This document shows, in pieces, positions 25,651 to 35,427 of a stretch of DNA of 62,238 bases. Under the pieces are notes generated by a model, which saw only the letters and a program-made list of their open reading frames with translations, made no database searches and had not been told where the DNA came from. A program made the translations under genes and the position numbers. The stretch is taken from the NCBI GenBank assembly GCA_022601635.1, contig JAJACG010000020.1:1-62238 (forward strand), read 5' to 3'. The DNA is from Chlamydiales bacterium. GTDB taxonomy: Bacteria; Chlamydiota; Chlamydiia; Chlamydiales; JAAKFR01. Position 1 is the first letter of the stretch, and each line of letters starts with the position of its first letter.

Positions 25651-25663
25651 GGGGAAAATAGAG

Positions 25664-28600
25664 ATGACTGGTCCAGTTCAAAGAGGAAGGGGTGAGCCGC
25701 GTGAGAGTGAGGAGCAGCCTGCTGTTGCAGGCGAACTTGCCGGGAGACGCGTTGCGCCGATTCCTGCCCAAGATGTCGCAGCTACAGCACACGCTCTAGG
25801 CCTAAGCCATATTCCTTCTGATTTGCCACACCTTTCACCTCAAGAGCTTGCAGCAGCAGAGCAGGCTCGTGAGCAGTATAATGATGAGATGCCTGTTGCC
25901 AAGAGGCTGTTCATCTTACGCCACATCGCAAATCGAGGTACCGATTACCTTGATGAGGTAGTACAGGCTGTTCGAAACTGCCCAGATGATCGCTTTGCCC
26001 ACATCAATAACCTGATCTATCCAACTGATAATCTAAGTGATACTAGAACCCTACTGCGCTGGGCAGCAACAGCAGATTGTGCAAACCCACAAGCTCTTGC
26101 CCTATGCTCCCGTTTTCTGCAACCAAGAGATACAGCACGTGATCGATGGGGGGATCTAAATCTTCTGCACCGATTACCAGCAGATCAGCAGGAGGATTTT
26201 ATTGAATTTATCAGTGATAATCATGGACTGCTCGACCATTTACGCAGCGTTGATAGCGTGCATTGGCTCGCTATTTTAGAATATACAGCAAACCTTACAG
26301 GTCCGCTGGATGACCCTCTTTTTTTCGAATATGTATTCGGAGAACTATGCGCAGCACAAAATCCGACAGCTACCATCATAGCTCTTGAATATCTGTATCA
26401 GCAAAGGATACCAAAAAGTCAGCAATTTCTAGACCATATTAATTATCTCGGCCAGATGAGAGACCAAGAGCTAGCTCTTGCACGTTACTGCTGCGGTCCT
26501 GGACAGGGGAATGAGAAATTAGAGCTCTTAGATCAGCTAGCCAACCTAGAAGATAGTCAAAAAATGGAAATTCTCTCCCTTTTAGACCACGTTGTTTCAC
26601 ACTCAACTCCACTCTACGCTATCTCCACATTGGTCGGTCGCCTTCAGATTGGCTGGATGACCAAAAAAGCGGCTCTTCGCAACTACTATAAAGAGTGTGC
26701 CTCTGCTCGAAAAGTAGCGCATATCATTCTTAAACCAGATGAGGAGCTCTTTCCCCAGATGTGCTCAGCTATATTAGAAAATAGAGGTAGAAGACCCCGC
26801 TTCTATTTCGAAGGAAGTCCTGTTGATCAAACGTGCTCACTACTTAGATCACAAACGGCCAGTTTAACAGCTTATATCGCCGACATCACCGAAGATGATG
26901 GAGAAGGTCGATTGACTATTAGGCACATAGAAGAGCTAACTGAGGAGCAGGTAACAAAAGCGCAACTCTTGGGATGCTATATTTCACTCTATTTAGCTGA
27001 GGGTATCACCCTACCTGATGCTCTCCCCCTTTCGCCACAGCTCTTTACTGTAGGAGTTCTGAGCGCGAACTACAACCTACTGTATTCCTGTCAATTAGAA
27101 GTTGTTAATACTTCAGCAGTCGAGTTAGATCCTGAAATCTATGCTAACCTCTATAAAACACCCCTTCCTCCAGTACCAAAAGAGCGTACACAGACTAAGC
27201 AACGTATAAGCGATAGCGTAAAAAATCAGATTGCAAAAATGATTCCTGAGGATTCCTTCCAAGCAATTTGTATCTCACACTTTAAGGATGACAGCGACTT
27301 CTCACCCGGTACATTGACAGCTTTATTAGAATTCCCCTTTGAACTTCATCAAAAAGCAACCCCTCTTTTTACCGATAGTGACACTGCCGAGATGCGCCTC
27401 CAACTTATTGAGAGCCTATCTGAGCAGAGTAGTGAGAATATTGCAAAAGCAGCTCGATTAACGGTTGAAGGAGATTCACTTGCTACACGATTTGCGCTTG
27501 TTACAGCAGTAGAAAGCCGTGAGATCTCTTCAAGATTCCTGCCAATTCTACCAAGTGACCCACCTGATGCACGCCTTCTGCTTTCCATGCTCTTTAGATC
27601 AGATGCTGAAGCTGAGACAGCTCGAAATTTACCTCTCTTTACTGACGCTACTCCAGAAGATCGTTACCAACTAGTACGACAGTATCACAAACTTGGAGCC
27701 AAGGACCTGACCCCCCAACAAAGCTCTAATTTTATTCACTTTCTTAGAGAAGCGAGGCCATTAAATATACCTAAGCAGGTCGAGATTCTTAGAAAGCTAT
27801 CCCGTGAAGATCAACGCGCTCTTTTAGATCTTGAAGCGACTGATCTGGTAGAAGTATTACAATTTCTAGATGATCTTTCTCCGATGGGTGAAGCGATGAC
27901 AGCAACAATCATCCAAGCAGTTAAAGATCAGCGCACAAAGCTATTTAGCTATGTAATGGACAGTCGCTTTAGAGGTGATAGTACTACGACGAAACAGCAG
28001 CTTTTCACTCTCTACCTGAGATCAAACAATCCACGGGTGCTAACACGTCTTTTGAATGCTAAAATGCATGATCGAGAGGCGACGATTGCAAGACTGAGCG
28101 AACTTCCAAAGGAGGAGTGCGATGAGTTGGTGAAAGAGCTGAGCGGCTACCAAGCAACCTATGCTATTGGTTCGTTAGCCAAGATGACTCGTCCCGAAAG
28201 GTTGGCAACCTTTGAAAATGCTAAGGCGCTAACAAAGCCAAATGACCAGCTAACTACGAAGCGCTACATTTTGGAGACGCTTGCTGATATCCCCCCTGCT
28301 GAACATCAGCAAACCAGTGCGCTATTCAACTCCTTCTTTACACACTTTGATAGTATAAAGTTTCGACAAAACATGTATAAACGCAGTAGAGGTCGGTATA
28401 GCTATCAAAATCTACGCAATACTCTTACCAGAGGTTATAGAAAACGGCTCCGCACCACCTACCAACGTACTGATGTTGTACCAGTTGAGATTAATGAAGG
28501 AGATGACCCCTATGCAAAAATGATGCCCTATCTAACAGATGCAAGGCAGCGCAGCTTACTTGTGCAAAGCGCAGGTCAGGCAATTGATGCAGGCGGGCCT

Positions 28601-29524
28601 TCAAGAGAGCTACTTACTCAAATGGCTACTCGCATTCCAGAGATCTATGGAGATATTTTAAGCCGTGATGAACTAACAGGCCGCTATAGCATTTCAATGA
28701 CTCCAGTTACTCCAGAAAGTGAAAAGCTAGCAGCTGCATTGGGCCACCAGCTCTATTTGATGCGTGCATTGGGCATACCCCTCCCGCCTGAGGTAACCAT
28801 TGATCCAGAAGTTTTTGTCTCTATGAGCCGCTATTCCTATGAAGCTTTGGAGGAGTATGAATCTTTGCAACAAGTTCTTGCAAGTGCTGACGGCAATCTG
28901 GAGCAACTACAGGAAATTGCACGAGTTTTCGTACCTCAAGAGTATGAAAGATACCGTGATGTAGATAATGCTGACTTCACTAAAACTAGAGAACAACTGG
29001 AGGCACAAGTAAGAGAGCGCTATGGCGAAGAGGAGGTTGCAGAAATTCTTGCCGACACAGTTGAATCTGCAACTGAAATGTTAGAGGGCCTGTTGGAAGC
29101 CAAGACAGTACACTACCGCGTAGCTAGAGCGATGACGCTAGATGGCTATTCTGCTGTCCGCCCAATCGATGTTGAACTATTCACCACTCCTGTAGACGTA
29201 AGATCCATCATGGAGAATCGAGATAACTGGGATTTTTCTGAACTTGGAGAGAATGCTGATATGCAAGCGGAGTATATGATGCGCTGGGTTCGAGAGGCCT
29301 CTGATGAGCAGCTGGTCAAATTTCTGCGAGCAATGGGTGGTCTATCCACTCTGCCAAAGGGACAGAGGCTAAAAGTTTCCAATCAGGATGTACAGGGAGC
29401 CTTCTACCACAGCTGCTTCTTCCATGTTGATCTGCCTCCAGTACCAAATGATAGTCCTCTTACCAACTATGAGAATTGGAAGCAGCTCTTCGACTACATC
29501 CCGCAAGATTACACGGCTGGCTAA
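25664..29524 (+). CDS. HECT-domain E3 ubiquitin ligase candidate with helical N-terminal region
   Basis: The 1286-aa product has a long alpha-helical, leucine-rich N-terminal region (about 1-880, solenoid-like, no named family seen) and a C-terminal region of about 890-1286 that reads as a eukaryotic HECT domain. The N-lobe has GQAIDAGGPSRELL (Asp at 975; compare GxxGxDxGGxxREWF in HECT proteins) and EKLAAALGHQLYLMRALGIPL. The C-lobe has FLRAMGGLSTLPKG (compare FVTGSSRLPxGG) and YHSCFFHVDLPP (compare AHTCFNxLDLPPY), giving Cys1251 as the predicted ubiquitin-accepting cysteine. HECT ligases take ubiquitin from E2 on this Cys and pass it to a substrate. Bacteria have no ubiquitin system, so the target would be the host. 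There is no signal peptide. A repeat copy lies in the leader. The frame is intact. Confidence 0.8.
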   Translation: MTGPVQRGRGEPRESEEQPAVAGELAGRRVAPIPAQDVAATAHALGLSHIPSDLPHLSPQELAAAEQAREQYNDEMPVAKRLFILRHIANRGTDYLDEVVQAVRNCPDDRFAHINNLIYPTDNLSDTRTLLRWAATADCANPQALALCSRFLQPRDTARDRWGDLNLLHRLPADQQEDFIEFISDNHGLLDHLRSVDSVHWLAILEYTANLTGPLDDPLFFEYVFGELCAAQNPTATIIALEYLYQQRIPKSQQFLDHINYLGQMRDQELALARYCCGPGQGNEKLELLDQLANLEDSQKMEILSLLDHVVSHSTPLYAISTLVGRLQIGWMTKKAALRNYYKECASARKVAHIILKPDEELFPQMCSAILENRGRRPRFYFEGSPVDQTCSLLRSQTASLTAYIADITEDDGEGRLTIRHIEELTEEQVTKAQLLGCYISLYLAEGITLPDALPLSPQLFTVGVLSANYNLLYSCQLEVVNTSAVELDPEIYANLYKTPLPPVPKERTQTKQRISDSVKNQIAKMIPEDSFQAICISHFKDDSDFSPGTLTALLEFPFELHQKATPLFTDSDTAEMRLQLIESLSEQSSENIAKAARLTVEGDSLATRFALVTAVESREISSRFLPILPSDPPDARLLLSMLFRSDAEAETARNLPLFTDATPEDRYQLVRQYHKLGAKDLTPQQSSNFIHFLREARPLNIPKQVEILRKLSREDQRALLDLEATDLVEVLQFLDDLSPMGEAMTATIIQAVKDQRTKLFSYVMDSRFRGDSTTTKQQLFTLYLRSNNPRVLTRLLNAKMHDREATIARLSELPKEECDELVKELSGYQATYAIGSLAKMTRPERLATFENAKALTKPNDQLTTKRYILETLADIPPAEHQQTSALFNSFFTHFDSIKFRQNMYKRSRGRYSYQNLRNTLTRGYRKRLRTTYQRTDVVPVEINEGDDPYAKMMPYLTDARQRSLLVQSAGQAIDAGGPSRELLTQMATRIPEIYGDILSRDELTGRYSISMTPVTPESEKLAAALGHQLYLMRALGIPLPPEVTIDPEVFVSMSRYSYEALEEYESLQQVLASADGNLEQLQEIARVFVPQEYERYRDVDNADFTKTREQLEAQVRERYGEEEVAEILADTVESATEMLEGLLEAKTVHYRVARAMTLDGYSAVRPIDVELFTTPVDVRSIMENRDNWDFSELGENADMQAEYMMRWVREASDEQLVKFLRAMGGLSTLPKGQRLKVSNQDVQGAFYHSCFFHVDLPPVPNDSPLTNYENWKQLFDYIPQDYTAG

Positions 29525-29599
29525 GCCTCATTTATCAATATTTTATTTGAACTTAATACAATTATGTGTTATAATTTATTTGATTTTAAGAGGTTATAA

Positions 29600-30631
29600 A
29601 TGTACGTATGTCCTACATTATCCCAAAGCAGCTGTTCTAATATCCCCTCATTTCGGGGGCATCAAGCGGCTTTTTATGCGGTTGCACTGACAGCTATCGC
29701 GGCAGTTGGTCTTGTGATTGCACGTCAATGTTTTCACCTACGCCTTCCCTATGATTTAAGCTGCCATCTCTTTACTCATATCTCTGAGTTTTCTAGCCCA
29801 GGAGGGTTTCTTTTGGCGGCAGGCGGTATTACCTACTTTGTACACAAAAGAAGGCGTCTAGTATCAGAGGTGCATGTTCAAGCTTTGAATCAGGTAACTG
29901 CTAATCTGCAAGATAAAAGAGCTGCGAATATTCAATCGAAACATGAAGATGATGAAGTCACCATCGCAAAAGTAACAGGAGGAACGTCTCTACTTGGTGA
30001 AGATGACTACAAACCGAAAAGCCTAAAACCTATCTCCAGTTCCCAGCCATCAAACAGGACAGTAAACGAAATGCTTGTTGATAAAGAGTGTGTGCATGGC
30101 CGCTCAACAGATGGTAGAATTCAGTTTTCACGAACTAAGGGTCATACTCTCCAAGCGCACACTTTTACTATTGATGAGGGTGAGGTAGTGATTGTCACAA
30201 GCGAAGCGAATCCTACAGGCAAAGCAGCAGACCTAAGTGCCACCTTTAAGACCGTTAGTAGACAGTGGTCCTATACGCTCTCAACAAATCTAACTTGTAT
30301 GAAGACTGCGCTTGGGCGAGTAGCAGCGAGCTTTAAGGGTGACTATTTCATTTCGGTAAAGACTGAAGAGGGGCAATTATTCAGCGCAAGTGAACTAAAG
30401 GTCGCAGAGGCCAATACCAATCGCGGCTACTTTCCAGCCCCTGGCAAGGTTTTTGAAGCAACCTCAACTCTTGTAGTTGGAGATCAAGGTTTTTGGCACG
30501 GAATGGATCGAATAAGCAATTTAGTTGGTATTGATAGAAAATGGGCGTGCCGAGATTGGGCAAAGGGCTATCTAAATACTGCACTGCACTACGAGGACCG
30601 CAGCCCCTCTGCCTGCCTTGTCTACAGTTAG
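29600..30631 (+). CDS. Membrane protein with two N-terminal TM segments (Inc-like candidate)
   Basis: The 343-aa product has hydrophobic segments at about 23-41 (AAFYAVALTAIAAVGLVIA) and about 67-82 (GGFLLAAGGITYF), with a short polar gap, followed by a basic KRRR stretch and a long soluble C-terminal region. Paired helices near the N-terminus recall chlamydial inclusion membrane proteins, but the gap is longer than in a classical bilobed Inc. No family is recognised for the soluble part. A ribosome-binding site (aagagg) sits 6 bases before the ATG. The TAG stop is formed by the left end of the repeat at 30629. Confidence 0.6.
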   Translation: MYVCPTLSQSSCSNIPSFRGHQAAFYAVALTAIAAVGLVIARQCFHLRLPYDLSCHLFTHISEFSSPGGFLLAAGGITYFVHKRRRLVSEVHVQALNQVTANLQDKRAANIQSKHEDDEVTIAKVTGGTSLLGEDDYKPKSLKPISSSQPSNRTVNEMLVDKECVHGRSTDGRIQFSRTKGHTLQAHTFTIDEGEVVIVTSEANPTGKAADLSATFKTVSRQWSYTLSTNLTCMKTALGRVAASFKGDYFISVKTEEGQLFSASELKVAEANTNRGYFPAPGKVFEATSTLVVGDQGFWHGMDRISNLVGIDRKWACRDWAKGYLNTALHYEDRSPSACLVYS

Positions 30632-30797
30632 GGAAGCCCTGATTAATTCGGTTATTGGAGATTCTTCCAAGATTTGCGACGCTAGGAAATTCGGAGGCGA
30701 GCGCTAACCACTTGATGGTTAGTCGAGTCGAGAATGATGTCTTGATAGAAATATTGTCGAAAGATCTGGTGAGGGAGTTAATCAGGGCTTCCTTAGG
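30629..30797. mobile_element. Foldback MITE-like repeat, chimeric copy (left B, right C)
   Basis: The left end is tagggaagccctgattaatt and the right end is gttaatcagggcttcctta, a near-perfect inverted pair flanked by TA. The left half is of B type and the right half of C type (tcttgatagaaatattgtcg). Confidence 0.85.
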
Positions 30798-30904
30798 AAG
30801 CAAGTGGCACCATCTGATAGATTTTTGAACAGATTGATCAACTTAATCATGAGAGCAACTTCTCTTCTAAAAATTTCTACTCTTTACTCAGCTAGACTTT
30901 TCGC

Positions 30905-30910
30905 TATAAT
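30905..30910 (+). promoter_or_regulatory. Possible -10 box of pknD
   Basis: A perfect TATAAT ends 13 bases before the pknD ATG. No convincing -35 box is seen at the normal distance. Confidence 0.4.
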
Positions 30911-30923
30911 CCGATCTTAAGAG

Positions 30924-33581
30924 ATGTTAAATCAAATTGGGCGCTACCAGATTTTAGAGGTGATTGGCAAAGGTGGTATGGGAGAGGTTGTGCGCGCCTT
31001 CGATCCTATCTGCCAACGTGAGGTGGCGATCAAGCAAATCCGTAAGGATATCAAGAAGGGGCAGACGCTCAAGAGCCGCTTTCTCAATGAGGCGCAGATC
31101 ACAGCTCAGCTCACCCACCCAGGCGTTGTCTCCATCTATTCGATTCATGAAGAGGATGAGGAGCTCTACTATGTGATGCCCTATATCAAGGGCGAGAATT
31201 TGAAGCAGATTTTGAAGGCTGCGCATCAAGGCAGCTGTGAAGCATCGATTGCCTCTTTGCTTCCCATCTTCCGTACTGTCTGCCAGACACTCTCCTACGC
31301 ACACTCCAATGGTGTGATCCATCGCGACATCAAACCTGAGAACATTTTGGTTGGAGAGTTTGGTGAGGTGATCATCCTTGACTGGGGCATTGCCAAGCGT
31401 ATTGAGGAGCCTGATGTAGAGATCGAGTTTGAGGCGCAGGAGGGATTGACACAGCCGGGTAAGATGATTGGAACTGTTGCCTATATGGCGCCCGAGCGTG
31501 CTCAAGGCGTGCCCTCTTCATTTGCTAGTGATCTCTATGCGTTGGGGGTAATTCTCTATCAGATTTTGACTCTGCACTTCCCTTTCAAACGCACCACATT
31601 GAAAGAGTTTCGCAAAAAGCACCATTTGGAGAAGCTGCTCGACCCTGAAGAGGTGGCTCCCTATCGTGAGGTGCCACCGCGACTTTCGCGCATGGTGAAG
31701 CATGCACTCGATCCCAATTTAGAGAATCGCTATGAAAGCGTTGAAGAGCTGTTGGAGGATCTCAACGGCCACATGGAGGGGCTCTCTGAGTGGTTTGAGA
31801 TGGCATCTCTTGATGTGAGAAATAAGGATGACTGGCAGTTTCAGGAAAATGTCTTGATTTCACAACATGTGGCGCTGACGCAAAGCGCGGAGGAGGCTAC
31901 ATGGGTGAGCATCATGATTTCCAAAGCGTCATTTTCAGAAAATACTAGATTACAGACACGTCTTCGTCTCAATGAGGGGTGCGCAGGTGTGGGTATTTTG
32001 CTGGCAGCGCCTGATGCGCAGATGCGTGAGACGCCAATGGAGGGTTATTGTCTCTTTGTGGGTCAAGACTTTTGCAAGCTTTTCCGTAACACTGTTGAGG
32101 TGCTACATATGCCGCAACTGCAGTTGAGAGAGGGCATGTGGCACAGCTTGCAGATTGAGAAGGTGGGCAACCATTTTCATTTCTATTTAGATGGGGATCA
32201 GCGTGCCACCTATGTGAGCTACCGTCCTCTATTTGGTTCCCATGTTGGTTTTGTGCATCACGATGAGCTGTTTGATATTGACCAGCTCACTATTTCGGGT
32301 GGTAGTCAAGATCTGCAGGTGAGCTGCCTCTCTGTACCAGATGCCTTTTTAGCGAGTCGCGACTATAGCAAAGCGTTGGCAGAATATCGTCGCATTGGCC
32401 AATCATTTCCTGGACACAAGGAGGGTCGTGAGGCGCTGTTTCGTGCTGGGATCACGCTTTTAGAGCAGGCGTTGGCGAACAAGAAGAGTCAGCCGCTATT
32501 TGCACAGGCGTTGGAGGAGTTTTCCAAGCTGCACAAGACGCCTGGTGCCCCACTTGAGTATTTGGGCAAGGCGCTGGTCTATGAGGCGCTGGGCGATCAT
32601 ACTGAGGAGATCAAATGTTTGGAGTTGGGGCTTCGGCGTTACAGTAAACATCCGCTGGTCGACTCTCTTCGGGAGCAGATTTCATTCCGCATGCATGAGG
32701 CATCACAGAGTGATCGTCGCTCCGCCTACCAGTTGATCTTGATCGCTCTTCGGCTTCTACCAAAGCAGATTGAGAAGGCGGACAGCCAGCGGCTCTTCTC
32801 CTATTTGGTGAAGCATTGGGAGCCTCTATGCTTCATCAATAATACGATTGATCTTGACAATTTGAGTGAACAGATTGCTCCCTTTGCTATTCCGCTCGCC
32901 TTTTGGTTGGCCATGCCCTACACCTTGGCAGAGATGGCCCAAAGCTGTGATGATCTCTCCTATGGCGACGTGATCTACTGCTTGCTAGAGCTGGGCAGCT
33001 ATGGCCTTGCTGAGAAGCTTTTAGAGGCAAAAGATTTTGAGGGCAAGAGTGAGTTTTCAAACAAAAACAGCTTTCGCATGCGGCTCTATGAGATGAGACA
33101 GGCGCTGAAGAGTGACGAGGAGGAGCGGGTTTACGAGCTGGTTGCGCTTTGTGACTCCCTGTCCAAAGAGGAACAGATAGAGGTGGACGCTCTGCATATT
33201 TGGGCGCTACTCAAAGAGGATCGTTGGGCTGATGCTGGCGAGATTTTTGATCGCTATTCACTTGAAATGTTGGCTCAAGAGAGCACTCCGCTCTACCCGC
33301 TGTATGGCTGTTACTTGCAGATCACCGAGGGTGAGGAGATGGCGCAGGTCTTCTTCCAAGGTGTGATCGACACCCCTTTTCCGCGCAGCTGGGCGCTTTT
33401 GGGTCATCAGCTGACAAACAATATCCTGGACAACCCAAGTTGGTTTTCAACCAGTTTCCTATGGGAAAGAAGACAGCTGTATGCACAGTTGACACTCTAC
33501 TATACATGCGCTGAGAACCCTGAACTTGAATCCTACTACCGCAAGCTAGAGCGCGAAGAATACATCTACGTTGCGCAATAG
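30924..33581 (+). CDS. pknD: Serine/threonine protein kinase, chlamydial PknD type
   Basis: The 885-aa product has an N-terminal Hanks-type kinase domain (about 1-270): glycine loop GKGGMGEV, Lys37 in VAIKQI, catalytic HRDIKPEN (Asp135), DWG at 153-155 in place of DFG, and APE in the activation segment (YMAPERAQ). After it come a LamG-like beta-rich region (about 300-470) and helical repeats (TPR-like, about 475-885). Chlamydial PknD has the same kind of layout and the DWG variant. No transmembrane helix is evident. It phosphorylates Ser/Thr (and in Chlamydia also Tyr) residues; targets are unknown. In Chlamydia pknD adjoins valS; here about 9 kb of other genes lie between them. Confidence 0.9.
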   Translation: MLNQIGRYQILEVIGKGGMGEVVRAFDPICQREVAIKQIRKDIKKGQTLKSRFLNEAQITAQLTHPGVVSIYSIHEEDEELYYVMPYIKGENLKQILKAAHQGSCEASIASLLPIFRTVCQTLSYAHSNGVIHRDIKPENILVGEFGEVIILDWGIAKRIEEPDVEIEFEAQEGLTQPGKMIGTVAYMAPERAQGVPSSFASDLYALGVILYQILTLHFPFKRTTLKEFRKKHHLEKLLDPEEVAPYREVPPRLSRMVKHALDPNLENRYESVEELLEDLNGHMEGLSEWFEMASLDVRNKDDWQFQENVLISQHVALTQSAEEATWVSIMISKASFSENTRLQTRLRLNEGCAGVGILLAAPDAQMRETPMEGYCLFVGQDFCKLFRNTVEVLHMPQLQLREGMWHSLQIEKVGNHFHFYLDGDQRATYVSYRPLFGSHVGFVHHDELFDIDQLTISGGSQDLQVSCLSVPDAFLASRDYSKALAEYRRIGQSFPGHKEGREALFRAGITLLEQALANKKSQPLFAQALEEFSKLHKTPGAPLEYLGKALVYEALGDHTEEIKCLELGLRRYSKHPLVDSLREQISFRMHEASQSDRRSAYQLILIALRLLPKQIEKADSQRLFSYLVKHWEPLCFINNTIDLDNLSEQIAPFAIPLAFWLAMPYTLAEMAQSCDDLSYGDVIYCLLELGSYGLAEKLLEAKDFEGKSEFSNKNSFRMRLYEMRQALKSDEEERVYELVALCDSLSKEEQIEVDALHIWALLKEDRWADAGEIFDRYSLEMLAQESTPLYPLYGCYLQITEGEEMAQVFFQGVIDTPFPRSWALLGHQLTNNILDNPSWFSTSFLWERRQLYAQLTLYYTCAENPELESYYRKLEREEYIYVAQ

Positions 33582-33598
33582 AGAATTCATGTTATACT
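33571..33598 (+). promoter_or_regulatory. Putative promoter of the NUDIX gene
   Basis: TTGCGC (-35, 33571-33576) and TATACT (-10, 33593-33598) are separated by 16 bp, inside and just after the 3' end of pknD. The ATG begins 7 bases past the -10 box, so transcription would start at or next to the start codon. Confidence 0.5.
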
Positions 33599-33605
33599 TT
33601 CCGGT

Positions 33606-34127
33606 ATGAAACTGCCGACTGTTTTAGAATCTGAAAGAATCCATAATAACTTCCTCAAAATTAGACGCGATATCTTAGAGGTAGATGGTCAAGATGACTA
33701 CACCTACTACACACTTGAGGTAAAACCCTTTGCTGTAATGGTGATTGCCAAGGCAGCGGATGGGCGCTACTTGGTGAATCGCGAATACCGTCATCCCACC
33801 GGGCATGTGATTTTGGGAGCGCCTGGCGGAACGATGGATGGTGATGAGAGCTTTTTGGAGTGCGCCAAACGAGAACTTTTGGAAGAGACTGGCTATACAG
33901 CAAAGAGTTTCACACTCTTGGGCGAGTCCTATCCCTTTCCTGGCGTCTGCTTACAGAGTACAGTTTTTGTGCTGGCGACAGATATTGAAAAGGTGGCTAA
34001 GCCAAATCTTGATCATGCTGAGCTGATTGAGGCGGAGCTCTTCACCAAAGATGAGCTACATGCAGCGATGAAGAAGAGTAAGGTGGATGGCATCCTTCTC
34101 GCCGGCCTCTATCTAGAGGGGCTCTAA
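33606..34127 (+). CDS. NUDIX hydrolase (ADP-ribose pyrophosphatase-like)
   Basis: The 173-aa product has the complete NUDIX box GX5EX7REUXEEXGU (from GGTMDGDESFLECAK to RELLEETGY, about 77-99) after GHVILGAP. It hydrolyses nucleoside diphosphates linked to another moiety. The pattern around the box and the length resemble ADP-sugar or ADP-ribose pyrophosphatases, but the substrate is not certain. It follows pknD by 24 bases and has no ribosome-binding site, consistent with its own short-leader promoter. Confidence 0.85.
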   Translation: MKLPTVLESERIHNNFLKIRRDILEVDGQDDYTYYTLEVKPFAVMVIAKAADGRYLVNREYRHPTGHVILGAPGGTMDGDESFLECAKRELLEETGYTAKSFTLLGESYPFPGVCLQSTVFVLATDIEKVAKPNLDHAELIEAELFTKDELHAAMKKSKVDGILLAGLYLEGL

Positions 34128-34216
34128 TAGCTATTTTGGTTTAGGAATTGGGCAAAATCCAAAATAACTTGAATCGCTATTTTACGCTCTGTGAAAACAG
34201 TGATTCCCCATCTGCT

Positions 34217-34759
34217 TTAAAGGTTATTTTGGGCCGCAAGCGCCCGCTCTAAATGGAGCTGAACCATCTTCTGGAATTGCTCAACGAAGGATTTTAGCCG
34301 AGGATTTTTCGCCTCTGGAATTAGTGTTGATTTGATCAACTCCAGCCCCTCTTTGTGCGATTTCACCATTGTATCTAAAAAGGCGTGATCAAACTCAGCG
34401 CCATGCATAGCACCCAAACTTTCAACCAACTTGACCTGGTTTGCAGCAAGCTTTTCTGAAATAGCTGATTTCATAGGCTTGATCTTCAACTCAAGTGCTA
34501 GCTTGATAAGCTTTTCTGCATTTTCTCTATGCTGATCGATCAAAAAATGTGCATACTCAGTAACAGAAGGTAAAGTGCCATTTTTAAGAGCGACCTCTGA
34601 AACTGCGGTTTCTAGCTTATCTACGGTCAACATAATCTCAACAATTTGTCGGTCATTTAGTTTCTGCTGTTTCGAGGGTTTTCCTTTATATCCCATACAA
34701 CCAACTGCCAAGAGCAGCAAACTACTCAAAAATATATTTTTATAAAATTTGAATTTCAT
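34217..34759 (-). CDS. DUF4142-family lipoprotein
   Basis: The 180-aa product starts with a lipoprotein signal (FLSSLLLLAVGC, predicted lipidated Cys about residue 21) followed by a four-helix, ferritin-like DUF4142 region with conserved His/Glu (for example FLIDQHRENAEKL, MVKSHKEGLEL and MVQLHLERAL). The ATG at 34759 is chosen because it places the signal at the N-terminus and has ggag upstream; the frame runs 18 codons further. DUF4142 proteins are envelope proteins of uncertain function. A convergent hairpin region (tattttgg ... ccaaaata, 34132-34166) separates it from the NUDIX gene. Confidence 0.75.
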   Translation of the reverse strand: MKFKFYKNIFLSSLLLLAVGCMGYKGKPSKQQKLNDRQIVEIMLTVDKLETAVSEVALKNGTLPSVTEYAHFLIDQHRENAEKLIKLALELKIKPMKSAISEKLAANQVKLVESLGAMHGAEFDHAFLDTMVKSHKEGLELIKSTLIPEAKNPRLKSFVEQFQKMVQLHLERALAAQNNL

Positions 34760-34938
34760 CTCCGCTCCTTTGTGATTCCGACACCATATCATGGTGAAGC
34801 TCCCATATGTCAATAATAAACATTATAGTTACACTCTTGACTTTAAACAACAGATAAAGAGACAACACTTAATAAGTTACTAATATCTAACCCTGTTGTG
34901 AGTGTCTCATAAAACTCATGAACAAATGGAGAAGTCAA

Positions 34939-35421
34939 ATGTCAAACACAATTACTCAAGCCGAGTTTCAAGCCCTCAAAAAGGAGGGGTGGAAAGAAGA
35001 AAAATCAGAAACGACTCATGAAGGAAGAAAATACACATTAATCCGAGAAGGCAACAGTTATGCAGTTTGCTGCATTAATACCTCCACATATGTGGTAACA
35101 GCACCTATTGTATTTGCAATTACAACTGCCCTAACTGTACCAGCATGTGCCTTTGCATGTGTCGTTTCTTCCGCACAAGCAACAGCACAAAGCGATACTA
35201 ATCTATCAAATGCGGAGTACCAAGAGGTGCAGAGGGGGCTTGAATCTGGTAAAGATAATAGCCAAGATTGTATTAGTACTGTCTGCTCTTGTAATGAAGT
35301 ATGGTGGAATGTTCTTAAACCTTGTGACACACAGTTTACTGATACCAAAACTGTAGTCGTGTCACCACGTACCACTGAACCAAAACCCGTAACGACTAAA
35401 ACTCCTCTGCTTTCTGAGTAA
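34939..35421 (+). CDS. Hypothetical membrane protein with a central hydrophobic hairpin
   Basis: The 160-aa product has one long hydrophobic stretch (STYVVTAPIVFAITTALTV followed by PACAFACVVSSA, about 48-80) that could make two short helices, then a Cys-containing soluble part and a Pro/Thr-rich tail (TTEPKPVTTKTPLL). The start at 34939 is preferred over an ATG seven codons earlier because ggaga lies 8 bases upstream. The bilobed hydrophobic region would fit an Inc-type inclusion membrane protein; this is inference. Two abutting repeats follow directly after the stop. Confidence 0.6.
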   Translation: MSNTITQAEFQALKKEGWKEEKSETTHEGRKYTLIREGNSYAVCCINTSTYVVTAPIVFAITTALTVPACAFACVVSSAQATAQSDTNLSNAEYQEVQRGLESGKDNSQDCISTVCSCNEVWWNVLKPCDTQFTDTKTVVVSPRTTEPKPVTTKTPLLSE

Positions 35422-35427
35422 AACAAC

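Noticed and set aside
30381-30803. A 140-codon minus-strand frame across the end of the 343-aa gene and the repeat
   Set aside because: Half of it is repeat sequence read through, and similar frames arise from other copies of the element (for example 5840-6076 and 25529-25792).
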